This document shows positions 11,901 to 26,900 of a DNA stretch of 64,000 bases, piece after piece. The first letter of the stretch is position 1, and each line of letters opens with the position of its first letter. A program made the position numbers and the translations under genes. Origin of the DNA: Candidula unifasciata (taxonomy: Eukaryota > Mollusca > Gastropoda > Stylommatophora > Geomitridae); the NCBI GenBank assembly GCA_905116865.2, contig CAJHNH020002521.1:40805-104804 (forward strand). The letters are read 5' to 3'. The notes below the pieces were generated by a model. The model saw only the letters and a list, made by a program, of their open reading frames with translations, did no database searches and was not told the DNA's origin.

Positions 11901-14900
11901 TGTCAATCCATTCCTGCCTCGTGTATTTGACTGAAGCTGCTGTCTTGATGGTATCTTCAGCTAGTGCCATCCATGACTTTCCTCTTTTCAACCAGTCTTT
12001 TCTTAAACCATTAAGATTACAATGCAGCAAATGCCTTTCATCTTTGGTAACTGGCATATAGGTCTTGGCTTGCGCCAGTGACAGTCTAGACTTTACTGAT
12101 GTCAGCCCAAGCATATACCTCATTATTCTAATTGGGGTGTCCCGTGTGCAACCCAAGACAATTCTCATTCCTTCAATTTGAATCCTTTCAAGCTTTGTAC
12201 ACTGTGAAGTAGACAGGGTTAATATTCCTAGGCTATAATCGATGACAGAAAAGGACCAAATGGTTGGACAATAAGACCAATAATTTCAGTTCCATGTGTG
12301 TCGCCACCATCGTCTTCAGTGTCGCCAGGCCAGGCTTGAATTTAATCACAGGTTTGAAGGTCTGAACAACGGATCAACATATTGGCACACGGGTAGTAAC
12401 CTATAGTTGCTGCGTTCTTCTTCTAACTCAATTCTGAGTCCGAAGAAGTTCAGCACAGTGCACAGGGACTGTAGCATCGATGAGGATCCTGAAATACTTT
12501 AAGTATTTCCTGTAGCTTTTTAACTCCAGTTTTTGCTCGGGCAGTGCCGTTACGCTACTTTTTTCGATTTCCAACTGCCAAAAGATTTTTTACGTGCGCA
12601 ACAATGCACACAGGCGTCCGATTTCACTACCCAGAGACAGGAGATATTACTAGAAGTCCAAGCCCACATAATAAAATGCAAGCCCTTACCAGGAATTGAA
12701 CCCGGAACCACTAGCACTCGAAGCCGACACCATGCCTTCAGACAACGCACCCCCTGCATTTGATCAGTTTGCTGCAAACCAAAATGCAACAGCACCACCA
12801 ACCTTTTAAAGAAGAAAAAGAGGAATAAACCCGATATTTTACAGCATACAAGAACTATTACCAGATTGCTCCTCGCAGAAGAGAAGGATCCAGTGGAACA
12901 GCTGCTTAATGAATCCTTGGTCTGAATGTTCCGAGAAACATCTTTGACGACTGGGTTGCCATAGTGCTGCTGCAAGCGCTCCTGCAGAACATCAAAGGGA
13001 AATGGCAGAATTTTACAAATGTTTGACGATTAAGTACACCTTCTCCTCGACTTACAGGACTTACAACCACCTACCACACTTACTTATGGTAAAAAGATAA
13101 AAATAAATAAAAATAGTAAATAAAGAAAGATCACTGGTAAATTCAAAGTTCCAGGAACTGATACAACAGAGTATGTGTGTGTGCATGTGTGTATATATAT
13201 TGTTCACACTCTGTACAATAATTATGCATACACAGGCTGAACTCTAGTGTTTATGTAGTGTTTAATAATGGGTTTGAATGAGAAAAGTGTTGACAAATAA
13301 TTCGTCTCATGACCAGTTTGACTTTCGGCCTGCCAGTCAGAGCGGAGCATGGCTGTGAGCTGAGGAGATCCTGTATTTTTAAGTGGAAAAGAAATAAAGC
13401 AAGGGGAAAAAAATATTGTCTCTATCCTTAATCAGCATCACAAATCAGCCAACAACTTTTTTTTCTGTTGTATTTGCCATCAATCAATGTGCTCCAATAT
13501 TTTGTCAAGACTGTGGTCCATTACTGATTTGAAAACGCCTTTCTCCATTGTTTGCCTTCCTGAATTCTTTCTGTCCCAAATGAGGCACCATGTGTGACTG
13601 GATTTACTCATCTGCACCAGTGAAAACATTATTATTGCTGGACTACTACGCAAGCATGAGCAGGGAGATAACTGCTGCTCCAGAGAACTAAAAAAAATAA
13701 TTTTGTAATCATTTTTTTAGGCTCACTTGTCAGCCCAGTCTATGAGGGGTACTGAGAAACATCCTGGAAGTAAAGGTGGCCAGTATGATGATGACCACAT
13801 CAGTCAGCGAGTCAAGCACCATGCGCTTGAATGAATAAGGTCTTGTATTTTTGTGAATTTTTTTTAAAGCATTTTACTGATGGGTTGTGTGATCAGTTTT
13901 ATGGCCAGATTTACTTTTGAGTGCATTTTACTTTACTCGTTTTAGACATGGTTGATCTAGTTGCCTGGGTCATTTATTAATAAAACTAGATTTGAACTAG
14001 AAACTACGATGCTGACCAGGCTAGCAACCGCACTACCATGGCTACCCAATTATGTTTTAAAAAAATGAGTGATTTACACAAACGCTTAAAAGGGTGTAAT
14101 TTAACTCTAGACCTTTGGACCAGGCAGGCATCCAGCTGCTAGCAAAAGATTTTCAACATTCCTCTGTCCGTATTCCATAGTTGTGAATTTCAAGCAGCAC
14201 AACAGACATGACCAATGAAGACACCTTTTTTAGGGGTGCCTAGTCATGTTCTTTATAAACTTGTTTCCACAGTGAAGCACACACGCCATTGGGAGGTTCA
14301 TTTCCCGGCGCAGTAACTACAGCTTTATATTTTAATGTTGTCTAGTGTGTCATTCTATCTTTCTACTTCTTTCTATGAGTGCCGATCAATGCCTTCTCTA
14401 TTTGTTTATTTTATGTACAATACTCTCCAAGGAAGGTGTGAAAAATAGGTCCTTAACTTGTAAAATTACAGCTGTACACAATACTTACATGGCTTGGGTG
14501 TTGACCAACAAAAGAAGGTCCTGCATCAGAACCATTAACATGCAGCTTGTCCAACAGCTGCACTATGGCATCTTCTAAACAGTCGACTGCTGAACTACTC
14601 TGATAAGCAGCTGCCAATCTCGACCGATTTTGCTGTATGGTGTCTTTGAATGTTTCAATGTCTGAGACCTGGACATAAACAGAAAAACAAGTTAACACAG
14701 AGATCATGTAGGTATTTCTAAGTTCTTGGTGAAAAGATGTTTAACTTGTAGAAGTTAATAAAGACATCTGCTAGTTCCCTGTGAAACAACGAACTGATGG
14801 AATATCTCAGGCTGTGAATTTTACCAAGTATTAAACATACCAGAGATTTCTTTTATTATCTCTTCTTAACCTGAGACAAATGGATAGAGAGGAGAAGTAA

Positions 14901-17900
14901 TGCCGCTGCCTTATAGCTGTCTGAATTTTAAGGTGATCTATCCCCACCCCCACAGATGGTACACAAAGTGGTGGTTGAATTTTTTACTAAATTGATGAGA
15001 GCAATGTTAATACCTCACCATTGTCACATTGGAACTACTGATTCATAGATAATTTTTTGTTCAATAGTTTAAACAAAACCAATTACGAGGGCTATTCCAA
15101 AAACAACCTCCGACTGGCTGGTAAAGTTAAACCTTTTGCCACAGCAGCACTGTTCATTGCTTGCATCATTCAGTAGCCTTTTAGCTCACTATAAACCAAC
15201 CTAGTCACATTTGTTTAGTGGTTCACGAACCGACGAATAAATAAACATGGACACTGTCATTTCCTGTCCTGCCAGCAGTGAAATTCAAATTCATGGTGTG
15301 ATTCATTTTCTTCTAGCAGAAGGTCTACATGCTCACCTCTGACGTTCCGGCTGCTCCGACTCGTATATCTTGACTTCGCATTCACATAAGAAAGAAATCA
15401 GTATCTTTATGTTTGAGGTCTTCAGTATGTGCTGTCTTTTGCATATCCTGTCAATGCTAATAAAAACAAACAGTAGGAACCTGAACACTAACCTGAAGTC
15501 TTGAAGGCATCTTACTGCCTTCCATCCACCGGAGACACTCGGTCAGAGAAAGGATTCTTTTCTCAAGAGAACTAAGCTCTTTATCTTCTTGTTGCTAATG
15601 AATAAAGTGTGGTAGCATGTCTCATACAATGTCAGCTTAAAAGATACATAATCTCTAAAAATCTTAAAGAGTCAAGAGATCATGTTCTGGGGGTGAAGTC
15701 AAGCCAGGTACCTCATGCTCTGAAGGTCGTGGGTTCATTTCACGGAGTGTTTTTTTTTTTTTAATTTCATGAGTTCAATTTTTAATGGAGATCCCTAGGG
15801 ATTGTTGCAGAAGCTACGAAGTTCATGCTTTGTGTTAGTCTCGGAAGGCGGCTAGCCAATCTGCGGAGAGAGGCCAAGCCATATACAGCAACCAAGTTCA
15901 CAGAGGCCAATCCTGGCAACTCAACTTGAACTATCTGGTCTGTGCTCCTGCAATAACTCTTCTGATCAAGGTTGCTTAACAATAATGTACAAACTCCTTA
16001 ATAATTGTGGATACCAACCTGGAAGCAATGTATGAGTTTAAAAAACTATAATTTAGTTTTACCATATTCAGGATTTTCTGGGGAAAAAAATATCTCTTAA
16101 GATACACTTTCTAAAGTCATTTAGGAAACGACAAGGTGTTACTACATGTCAGAGCTACGCCAGTGGTAGCACAGCTAATAATTTCAGATAGATCAAAGGA
16201 TAAGGACAACTGAATGTAAGATGCACACCTGCTGCAGAGTTAAATGCCATGCAAAGTTGCTTCTCCCCCCCCCCCCACCCACCCCCAACAGGCACTTGCA
16301 TTTGCAATAAACAACAATTAATCGTACAATTCTCCCAGCTGGCATGATGTATTGTGGTTTACAGCTAATCTGCAATATATGCACCATTTGGTCCAACATA
16401 TCCTGCTACTGGGATTCAGCAAACACCTGAATAGTCACCTTTTATGACATTCTTGTCAGGGGGGAGTGGGTCTGTGCCCCCCCCCCCACCATAATGGGGC
16501 CTCCTTGCAATGAAATTCACTTTAATATGTCACTTTTGTGTTCCTGAGGTCTAGTCAAATGTTCTCTGTTCACAATATTCTTACAATAAGTTGACTTCCC
16601 TAAGACAAGTTAGTTAGCTAGTAAGTCAGTAAATCCAAAGATTATCCTCAATGCACATCGGACAAATCCATAAGGGTTCAGATCCCATCTTCAGTATATT
16701 CTTCAGCCGTGTGGTGACTGATTAACACTGATTTTGTTTCGGCTTACTATTCTTCTTTGGCTACCTGTATAGTGTTCATGTTTGGTGACACCTTTTGACC
16801 TGAAGTTCTTGTATTTTGAGTGTTGCAGATTTAACGTTATCTCCCTGAGAGCAGTGAGAATGTCGGCCAGGTAAACTGCTTTTCCTGTACCTACCACACT
16901 ACATTTCCCTAAGACAAATGATGACAGAGGCCAAAGTTGCTGGAGTGGGTATCAACAAGAATCATTACTGATTTAAGAATCAACATCATAGCACACCGGG
17001 CATACCCACAGATGCTCCGTCTCCCGCAGCAAATGAACATACCCTTAGATGCCCCATTTCTCGCAGCAAATTTCTTACAAAGTGTGAATGCTGACTGTTC
17101 CCGTAGCACACTAATTATACACATGTAGTTCTATTTCTCTCATCCGTCCCTTCTTGCCGGATCCACACTTAATTCCTCATTCACACATTCTTGCACATGT
17201 TATTTCATCTAATCTTGTGTCTTCAATCAACATTCGTTCATATATGGTCTTCAGAATATCTCTCTTGTCCAGTACCAGTGTTCCCGTAGCTTTCACTTTT
17301 GTAGCCAGAAAATCCGCTTTATTTCCCTCATACTCCTGCATTTCCCAAATAGTAAATCCATGTGAATCCCTGCAATGCTAGCGTACTGATGCATGGTATC
17401 TATTTGTCCATTCTGAACCTTCTGCAGTGCCGACTGAGAATCAGACCAAATAATTCCTCTGGTAAGTTTGTTTGCTGCTATCCCCTTCAGAGCCTCCAGT
17501 GAGAGCCTCCACTTCCATTCTTATGCTTGAATTTGTAGATAACAAAAAATCCCCAGACAGATCTTACACCCTGATGAACAGAACCATCAATGTACACTAC
17601 TACATCATCTAGTCCAGCCTTTCCATCTATCAGTTACTGTACCTCTAATTCTGCCATTCATTTACACCACTCTCTACATTTTTTTCCTAACGTGATAACG
17701 ACCATATGGACGCTGCTGTTGTGGGTGTTCCTGTCCATCCATTCCTGCCCTCAACAAGACTCCAATAGATAAAAACAAAATGAGCGCTGATCTAAGAAGT
17801 GACATCAGGGCACTCTGAATATTTCCAAAAGCGCCGCATCCTCATTTTCAGCAACCAGTAAAAAGTTAAAGAACTTTTTAGGTACACAACAAATCAAATG

Positions 17901-20900
17901 GTTTGGCCATGTAACAATACTGGCAACAGACAGCACCACAGAGAGCAATGTTATACAGATACAGTGGTAACAGAGCGAGATGACCACTCAGTACATGGGC
18001 TGCAGAAATATCAGACACTGAAAAGTACTTTATACGAAGCAAACAGAAGGGCTGGTTCCAGAGATCTCATCCTGCCCTGACTCTGCCAGGCATTCCAGAA
18101 GTAGAGAAAAGAAGAAGATGTGAAAAGTTCTCATTTCTAATAGAGGACGGGACTCCAAGCTTTATGCAACAGATAAATGGCGCAACAGATGATGATGAGG
18201 ATGAATTATTTCACATAAAGAATATTGAGAAGACACTATAAAAGACTCACAAACAATTTAACAATTAAACAGACAATGTATAACACTCACTCTTGATCTG
18301 CTACTATTCACAACACTGATAGCCTCCCGTCTGATGTCGTTCACTTTTTTTGCTTCTCGGGGTTCAGACAGACATCGTGTTTGTTGTAATTCATTTATTT
18401 TACCTTCTCTGTTCAAGAGTTCCTTCTGAAACAATATTTGACACCATACAATACACAAACAAACTAGAATGTCTCATGGCAGTGGCTAGACACTCACCAG
18501 CAGGTCAAAAGGTCATGGGTTCGGGTCCTGACAGATGAACTTTTTTTCTCCAAAAATGACCTTGGCTCTCAGGCTGACACAACCAGGAGTGGGTAGCAGG
18601 TAAAAACCTGGGAAGTACAGGCGGCCTGTGTGATGCTGACCACATCAGCCACCAAGTTTCGACCGGTCTATAAAATACAGGTCTAACCCTACATGCCCAA
18701 TATGCCTGAAAGTGTGGAAAAGGGTCCATTATTTAACAATATTTCATATTTGGTGGTCAGCAGAACAAATTTTAAAGGGCCCCCCTCCCACCTATCCCCC
18801 CCCTGCCCACCCCCACCTATCCCCCCTCCCCACCCCAACCTACCCCCCCTACCCCGAACAACACCTCAACTTTAGAATGCATTCCAATTTGCAATTTAAA
18901 TATTTATATATTTATACAGCGCTGCTGTGGCTCTTCTTCTTCTTCATCTTCACTTCCTCTTTTACCGCTGTGGGTGTCGAGGGAGATATAAGGTTCTGTT
19001 TCTAGCTCTTCTGGCCGCCTCGACCATAGGCACATCGTGCTGTTGTAGAGTTTCTCTGATGTTATCCTTCCATCTTGTTCTTGGTCTACGTCCTTCTCTT
19101 TCCATGTATGCTTTGTATGGTATGGTGTCACAAGGCATTCTCTCTAAGTGGGCAAACCATTTCACTTGCTGTCTGTGGCTCAGTCAGGTTAAATGGAAAA
19201 GAAAGAAAAAAGATAGTGCACATTTCTAAAATGTTTAATTTTACAATGCTGTGGTATACAATATTTGTTGTTCTAATGACACCTATAGTAGGTACATAAA
19301 AACATGAACATATTCGAATGCAATGTTGTGTCAAAATTTCAAAGCAGTTAAGGAAGAACTTTAGGAGATTAAACATTTTAAACATTTGAACATTTACATT
19401 TTTATTTATATAGATAAGTTTTTCAGAATGACTACTAAGAAGTGAAGGGTCCGTGGCAGAGCAAAAGGAACTTTGTCCCTGGAGCACAACCACAGGTTGT
19501 CTTCTTCTTAGTGTTCACTGGCTGTAAAACTCTAGCGGAAAGTTCTGGTAGTTCATCCACTTCTGAGCTTTGGTCTTGTTTTTGAACTTGAGTTTTGCAT
19601 GCACGTTCATTTTACAGATCTGACTTATTTGTATGCAGACTGTTGGTTTCTTGCCTCTCAGGAAGATGTGCTTTGACTGAAGGAAACTTCACTAACTAGT
19701 CACTTAATACAATATGCTTTTTAGGAGGCCAGTGGTTCTATTCTCTCCCCTCTACCTTAAATTATTTTCAGGAATCCACACAGCGGATTTTACAATTTTA
19801 GTAGAGAGAAAAACAGAAAATATAATTTCTTACCTTTAAATCACCAATAATTTTATCTTTATCCTCCACTTGTTTAATAAAGCTCATCTAGAAAATAAAA
19901 ATATAAAACATAAATAAAACAGGCTAAGCAACAGATTAAGACTCAAATATGCAAGCCAAGTGACATCATTTAATTATTTGGGAGCAACATTAGAGCAGTA
20001 GTTAGCAGACAAAACCTAATTCTATAGTGCTCTGACACTAGCTAATGTCTTACTGGTTTCATTTCCATGGCAGCACAGTTTAGCAGCAAATTGTTCTTAT
20101 GATTTTTGGCGCTGGCTTGTGGGAAATTTGGGCACAACACTTAAAACTCCAAAATACTGCAGTAGGTACAAGGCAGCTAACTTTCATTGTAAAAATGGCG
20201 AACAATTTTGATTAAACAATTTTTTTGAGGAGAACTTTGTTATTGGTTTTCTAAAGGCAAAAAAAAATGCCTGATTTAATTTCTTCCCTCTATTTATTGT
20301 TATTTTAGTATCTAATATTTATAAGAGATGTTTCAAACATGATGATAAGTACAGGATTTCTTTAAGAAAAACAATAATTAACATATCAACAAGAATATCC
20401 ACGTTTTTTCTTCTTCTTTTCCTTCTACTTGCAGTGATTCTCAGACGAGAAGGCCACGGCCCTCTATGAAGGTTGTGGTGTGATTCATGTCCTCCAATGA
20501 TCCACACAGCTGAGTTTCCACCAGAATGCCAACATTTAATTAAGACAGTGGATCTCATTACAGCTTATAGAGAACACATCTGCAGCAAATGTTAGTATTC
20601 TGGGAAGTGCCCTTGTGTCAGATCTCACACCGTTCCCCGTGTGGGTTCTGTGGTCTCTTTGTGGGGGGGGGGGGGGGGCGAACAAGAATGGACCTATTGC
20701 CTCCTCAACAAGCATGTCGTGAGAGTGGACTAATTAGGGGCTTTCTTCAAAGTCAGAGCGCCTCTGTCTGAGAGACAAGGAACCAACAGTCTGTATACAG
20801 ATCTGTAAAATAGATGTGCATGCAACACTCAGGTTCTGGAACAAGACTAAGTCCAGAGGTGGAAGAATAATCAGAACTTCCTGCTGGAGTTTACAATGAA

Positions 20901-23900
20901 GAAGAACAAGATTTCACAAAGTAAAGGCAAAACAGAAATATAAACAAAAGCATGGCTCAACAGAGAGGAGAGGAAAACAAACGATTCATTTACCTTGACA
21001 TCCGAGAAAACTTGTTCCCTTTCGTGCTGGTGTTTCTTCAAAGCTTCCTGTTAATATAAAATCAAATCAACACTATCATTATGTTGCTTGCCATTAGGCA
21101 TAGGCGGTCATGTTTTACCATCTCATATGGTCACAAGAATTATGATCACAGTTCTTGCTTCGTCCATATGGCCAAGACATCCAGGTATTTATCTCTTTGC
21201 TTTCCCCTTGATATTCTCCCATAAATTTTGCCAGCTGCCACAAAGTTTTGGGATATTTCTTCTCATAACAGGTCAGAAAAACACTGTTTATGACTAATTT
21301 CTCTAATCAGTTTACAATTGGCATCTATCTCAGAGAGGATTGCCTAGTGTGTTTTACCATCAGTTAATTTTTACCATCATTTAATTATGTTCCTTGCATT
21401 CTTCTCACAAAGAAGGCTGACAGAAAACATATATTCATGATGCCACTAGGCATCAAAACACAGGTGACAGCAAACCGCTTAAAAAAATGTTTAATAAATA
21501 GACAACTGCAAACTCTGGTGGAAAGTTCTGGTTGTTTGTCAACTTTTGGACTGTAGTCCTGTTCCAGAACCTGAGTGTTGCATATGCATCCGTTTTGCAG
21601 ATCTGACATATCTGTTTGCAGACTGTGTTCTTTGCCTCTCAGGTAGATGCACTCTGGCTTCAAAGGAAGCACCCTATCAGTCGACTCTTACAACATGCTA
21701 TTTGGTAGGCAGTGGGTCTGTTCTTGTTTTCCCTATAACATGGCCCCAGAACCCACATGGAGAAAACAATGCATTGAACGGCAGTCATCGAAAAAAGTTC
21801 TACTTGTTCAACAAGATAAAAGATTTTATTTAAAAAACATGACAGTTTGTTTATTACTTCTAATGTGTTGCTCAGTCACCAGAAATATTAGCGTTAGCAG
21901 CATGTTTGATAATGTGCCAATGGTAATTATAAAAGTGTGTACTGAGACTGAACAAACAAGTGAGTTCAAATATCTATGGCAGCAGTTCCCAATTACTAAG
22001 GTCTTTGGACCTGTCTTCTTTTTTTTTTTTTTTTTTTTTAATTGTCTGCCACAGACCTTAAACTTGTTATTGGTCATATTTATGTCGTCTTTAAAAAAAA
22101 TTTAAAATGACATGGACCTCTCAAATTTCCCACTTGTGGTAAAAGGCAAATTTTCACTTCAAGGTAGGAAACTTACCCTATGGTGTGCAAGGCAAAATTA
22201 GCTACTGTGACAACTAGCACCATTTCTGACATACAGAAAGACATATGTTTACCAAGGTAAATCTAATACAATTTTTTCCGAATGCTAATATTATGCTACC
22301 AGTGTGAAACAAGGACCCTTATTACTACTAATTAATGGGCAATTTCAACAGAGAATAGACCTTTCAAAGAAATCATTCAGTGTTACAAAAATAAACAAAA
22401 TTAAAAAATTTGAAAAATAACATCAGGACAGTAATTTACCACATAATGTACTAAAGCAGTGATTCCCAAACGGTGCGCCGTGGCGCCCCGGGGAGCCGCA
22501 AACTCTTCACAGGGGCACCGTGGAATATTGTAAAAGCTTTATAATTAATTAAACCAAGACACGAATAGTCATACTTTTACTTAGGTTAGGGCGCCGTGGA
22601 ATATTGTAAAAGCTTTATAATTAATTCAACCAAGACACGAATAGTCATACTTTTACCTAGGTTAGGGCGTCGTGGAAAATGTTAATTGAAAAAAGGAGCC
22701 GCGACCAAGACAAGTTTGGGAAACACTGTACTAAAGAATAACCAATGAAATGTTTTTAGCATCTGATGAGAATGCCCTGGGAATACCAACTACCACAGAG
22801 AACCATGCTTGAGAAAAATAAGTGAGTCAGAGCAAGGGGAAGATCAGGCAGAATATAAAATGATAGCATTATGAAAAGCTTTAAAGAAATTAGGACCAAA
22901 ATTACAAAGCAGTAGAAACGGCACACATGTAATCCTTACATCTCTTACATGACTTGGTTGGGATAAAGAGATAAAAAGAAGTGCATTTTATTCTGTTCAA
23001 TAGTAAATTAGGAATAGGTTGGGGGTGGCTGTTGTGTGGGCGACAAGAGACAGAAGTATACACAAGATAAACAACAGTAGAAAAATTTAAGAAAATAAAA
23101 GAAAAAAGTAAACAAACAAACAGAGAAACAGGCAGAAATAAAGAAGATGTAAAGATGCTCAACTTACTATTTCCAAAAGTAATGTTTCATTCTCCAGTTC
23201 CAGTTTCATGACCTTGGATCTGAGCCCGGCAATGTTGCCTTCCTGGTCCTTCAATCTCTGCTGCAGACCTGCCTGGAAATGTGACAGAATGTGTGTCTAT
23301 CATTTGAGACTGCAGATTTGTGTGAAATGTGATATTTCTGTAAGGAATGAGAGGCTTGTGTGAAATTAATGTGATATTTATGTGAAGAATGTGGGTTTGT
23401 GTGAAACTGTGGGAGAATGTTGTGAGACTGGTATGAAATTAGTGTGCAGCTGGTGTCAGATTATTGTTAAATTAATGTGAGTTTACTATTAAATTAGTCT
23501 GAGATTATTGTTGAATTAGCATAAGATTGCTGTTAAACTAGCATGAGATTACAGTTAAATTAGTGTGAAAGATTACTGTTAAATTAGTGTGAAATTACTG
23601 TTAAATTAGCATGAGATTACTGTTAAATTAGCATGAGATTACAGTTAAATTAGCATGAGATTATTGTTAAATTTAGTTCTCTAAAAACAAAAAAAAATCA
23701 GTTTTCTTACTGATGGTGTAGACTTGCAAAGAAAGTGTATTAACCCACTGACTACCAACATCGCACGTAATGCGACGAGGCGACGTTTACTTCCATCTGC
23801 CAACGTCACACCCTTTGCGATTTTAGCTTTGGACGCTCGCAGTCATGTTAAAATCGCAATTTTTATGATGGATTTAGTTGAAACCTCTAGCTTATTCATA

Positions 23901-26900
23901 TCTGTATGGATAATTAAGGGAAATAACTCCGTAGTGCTTGAAGTAAATATTTTACGAATTTTTTTAGTTAGCTTCCATGACGGTGAGACATTGACGAAAA
24001 ATTCATCATGGCGTCAAATTATCGGAACCATCGTGGTGGCCATATCTCTCCTAATTTTTCTAATGATGCATTCGATTTTCTTGATTTTGCTTCAAAAAGT
24101 GCATTTGAAGACACTTCTGAACAGTTTGATGGCTATGACTATAATAAATTTAACGAAGTGCCATTCAAAACATCGTCGACTGTAAAACGACAGTATGACT
24201 CTTCGAAGTCAAGTCTGACAAAGACAGTCACAGTGTTGTCGGCTGCAAGTACTGGTGCCGCAGGTTAGGATGCTGATAGTTCTTGTAAGAGTATTCAGTC
24301 AAAGCCCACAGATTATAAAGATTTTGTGCTTGAGTCTGCACATGACGAAAATATCATTGCCGCTTTTGATTCAGAATCATCATCATCTAACGAGTCCGGA
24401 GAAGATGTGCCACGCCCCCAAATGGTTGATGACTGGCATTGTGATTTAGAAGGCTTTCCTGGAGTACCCCCATTTACTGGCACTTCTGTTTAATTTCTGC
24501 CAGAAGGAACAAATGAACCACTGGATATTTTCTTCAGTAAAGACATACTTGCTGTGTTTGCTAAAGAAACAAACCGTTATGCTGAGACAAAGATTAGTGC
24601 TGGAACTGGAAACACACAACCCCTAATGAAGTGACAGGGTTTCTTGTACTGTTGTGTCACATGTGTTGTGAAAAAGCTATTTCAGACTACCAGAGTTTAT
24701 ATCCATCTCTCCACTCATCATTTGCTGCCACCATCATGTCACGGGGGCGTTTTCTATAGATTGCTGTCAGATAACATATTTTTCTGTTGCCTTTTTAGCA
24801 CCATATCTACAGCCACATGATGATGATATAAAAAAGTAAATCTACATTTGTCTTGATATTTGTTATCTATTTAATTTTGTGCAAACAATATCAGATAGGA
24901 TAAGTGACATTGAACAGTTGTGAAGCTGTGACATTTTTTGGGAGTCTGAATTATTGTCAGACAAAGGATTTTTCAGTTGCCTTTTTTGCACCATATCTAC
25001 AGCCACATGATGATGATATAAAACAGTAAATCTACATTTGTCTTGATATTTGTTATCTATTTAATTTTGTGCAAACAATATTAGATAGGATAAGTAATAT
25101 TGAACAGTTGTGAAGCTGTGACATTTTTTGGGAGTCTGAATTATTGTCAGACAAAGGATTTTTCAGTCGCCTTTTTTGCAACAATCTGCAGCCACATGAT
25201 GATGATGATTATGTCAGACAAAGTAAACCCCATTTTTTGTCTTCACATTGTTCTCGGTTCAATTTTGTGCAAAAATACAAAATATTATATATGTTTGTTG
25301 AAAATTTGTGAAAAAAAATCATCACTATCAGTCTTTATTGTTGTCAGATAAATGATTTTCAGTTGCCTTTTTTGCAACAATCTACAGCCACATGATGATG
25401 ATGACTATGTCAGAGTAAACCTTATTGGTTTTTTTCTTTAAATGTGTTCTTGGTTTAATTTTGTGCAAAAATACAAATTATTATACATTTTTGTTAAATA
25501 TTTTTTGAAAATAAGACATTTTTGTTTGTCTTTATTGTTGTCAGATAAAAGATTTTCCGGTTGCCTTTTTTGCACCAATCTACAGCCACATGATGATGAT
25601 GCAAAACAAAATAAACAACTTTTTTTTCTTGAAATCTGTTCTTCATTCAGTTTGGTGCAAAAATACAAAATATTGTGAGATTATATCAAATAGTTGTGAA
25701 GCTATGGCATTTTTAGTAAACACTAAAATACGTGGTATCTGGGGAAATGCAAGGGTTAATGAGCTTGGTGTGGGTTAAGCAAAGTTCAAATGTAACAAAA
25801 TACTGACCTTTGTTCCTTGTAATTCCAGACAATCTTTCTTGACTTTGTTAAGGTCGGATCTCAATGATTCTGCTACTGTTTCAGCATGCAGCAGTCTCCC
25901 CTTCAAGAGGCACTGTAGGAAAACATGAAAGGTAGACCCACATAAACAATCATCATCATGTAGAAAGTTGCTGGCAGCATGTATACTGTTCCAGTAACCA
26001 TGTTCCCTCTTTCTTTCAGGAAACATGGCTCTTATTGCCGTTCTTTTTAAGTCACCATCATCATGTAGCAGGTCCTTTACAGAATGTTGCTCTCATCATG
26101 GTCTGCCTGAAAGAAACTCAGTCTTTCACCAGCTCTCCCGCCTCACAAACTTTCATATTTAAGGAGTCACCTATATCCTGTGCTTATCTTTGTGCCTTTA
26201 TGTTGCTTCCTGGTACTCTGCTATTATTTTCTCCAATCTGCCATGGCGCTTGACATGACCAAAATACTTGAGCTTCGGAGACCAGATGCTGTTAATCAGT
26301 CAATCTTTCCTGATGTTTAGATTTTTTTAAAATGTCTGTCTTTTCTTTGCCCACGATAATCTTTCTTTAGCATTTCAGCTATGGCATTTAATAAAGTTGA
26401 AGTCTTTCAGTTGGAAACATTCTGCTTTTTACAAGCCAGCTGTCTTTGATGTTCTTTTCTTCTGGTAGTTTCTGGAACATGATGCTGCTTCTGATCCAAG
26501 AAATTAATCCACTAAACAAGAACTAAGAAGCATAACGAAGGGGAAGAACATAATTTTCTTGTGTGTGTACGTTGTTCCGCTTCGTTCAGTTTTTTTAGTC
26601 AAGGTTTAGTAGATTAATTTCTGGTTATCAGCTTGACTGCAGTCATCGCTGTGTTCATCACTTCTGATACAGTATTTGCATGTACAAAATATTTTAAGAT
26701 TGGTGAATCAGTCATGTGCACATGTTGACTGGCACCTGAGGCAACAGATCACGTCCTCCAACCAAGACTGTCCCAAATACATCATTCCAGGCAAAACTTC
26801 TGAGACTAAGAAAGACTGGTGGAAGCCAAACTTTATGGGCCGCTAAGTGAATTATGAAAGACAGTGAAGTTTATACTAGTGACAGCATTGCAGATACAAA

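Larger units (their letters stand above)
23740..25759 (+). mobile_element. decayed piggyBac element with both TTAA ends
   Basis: The left end is TTAACCCACTGACTACC and the right end, read inverted, is TTAACCCTTGCATTTCC. Both begin with TTAA and a CCC-start terminal repeat, and TTAA is the obligatory piggyBac target. About 2.0 kb separates them, holding a truncated transposase (24008-24757) and a roughly 190-bp tandem array (24760-25700). The whole element lies in the intron between dixin exons 10 and 9, opposite in coding direction to dixin. Confidence 0.88.
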
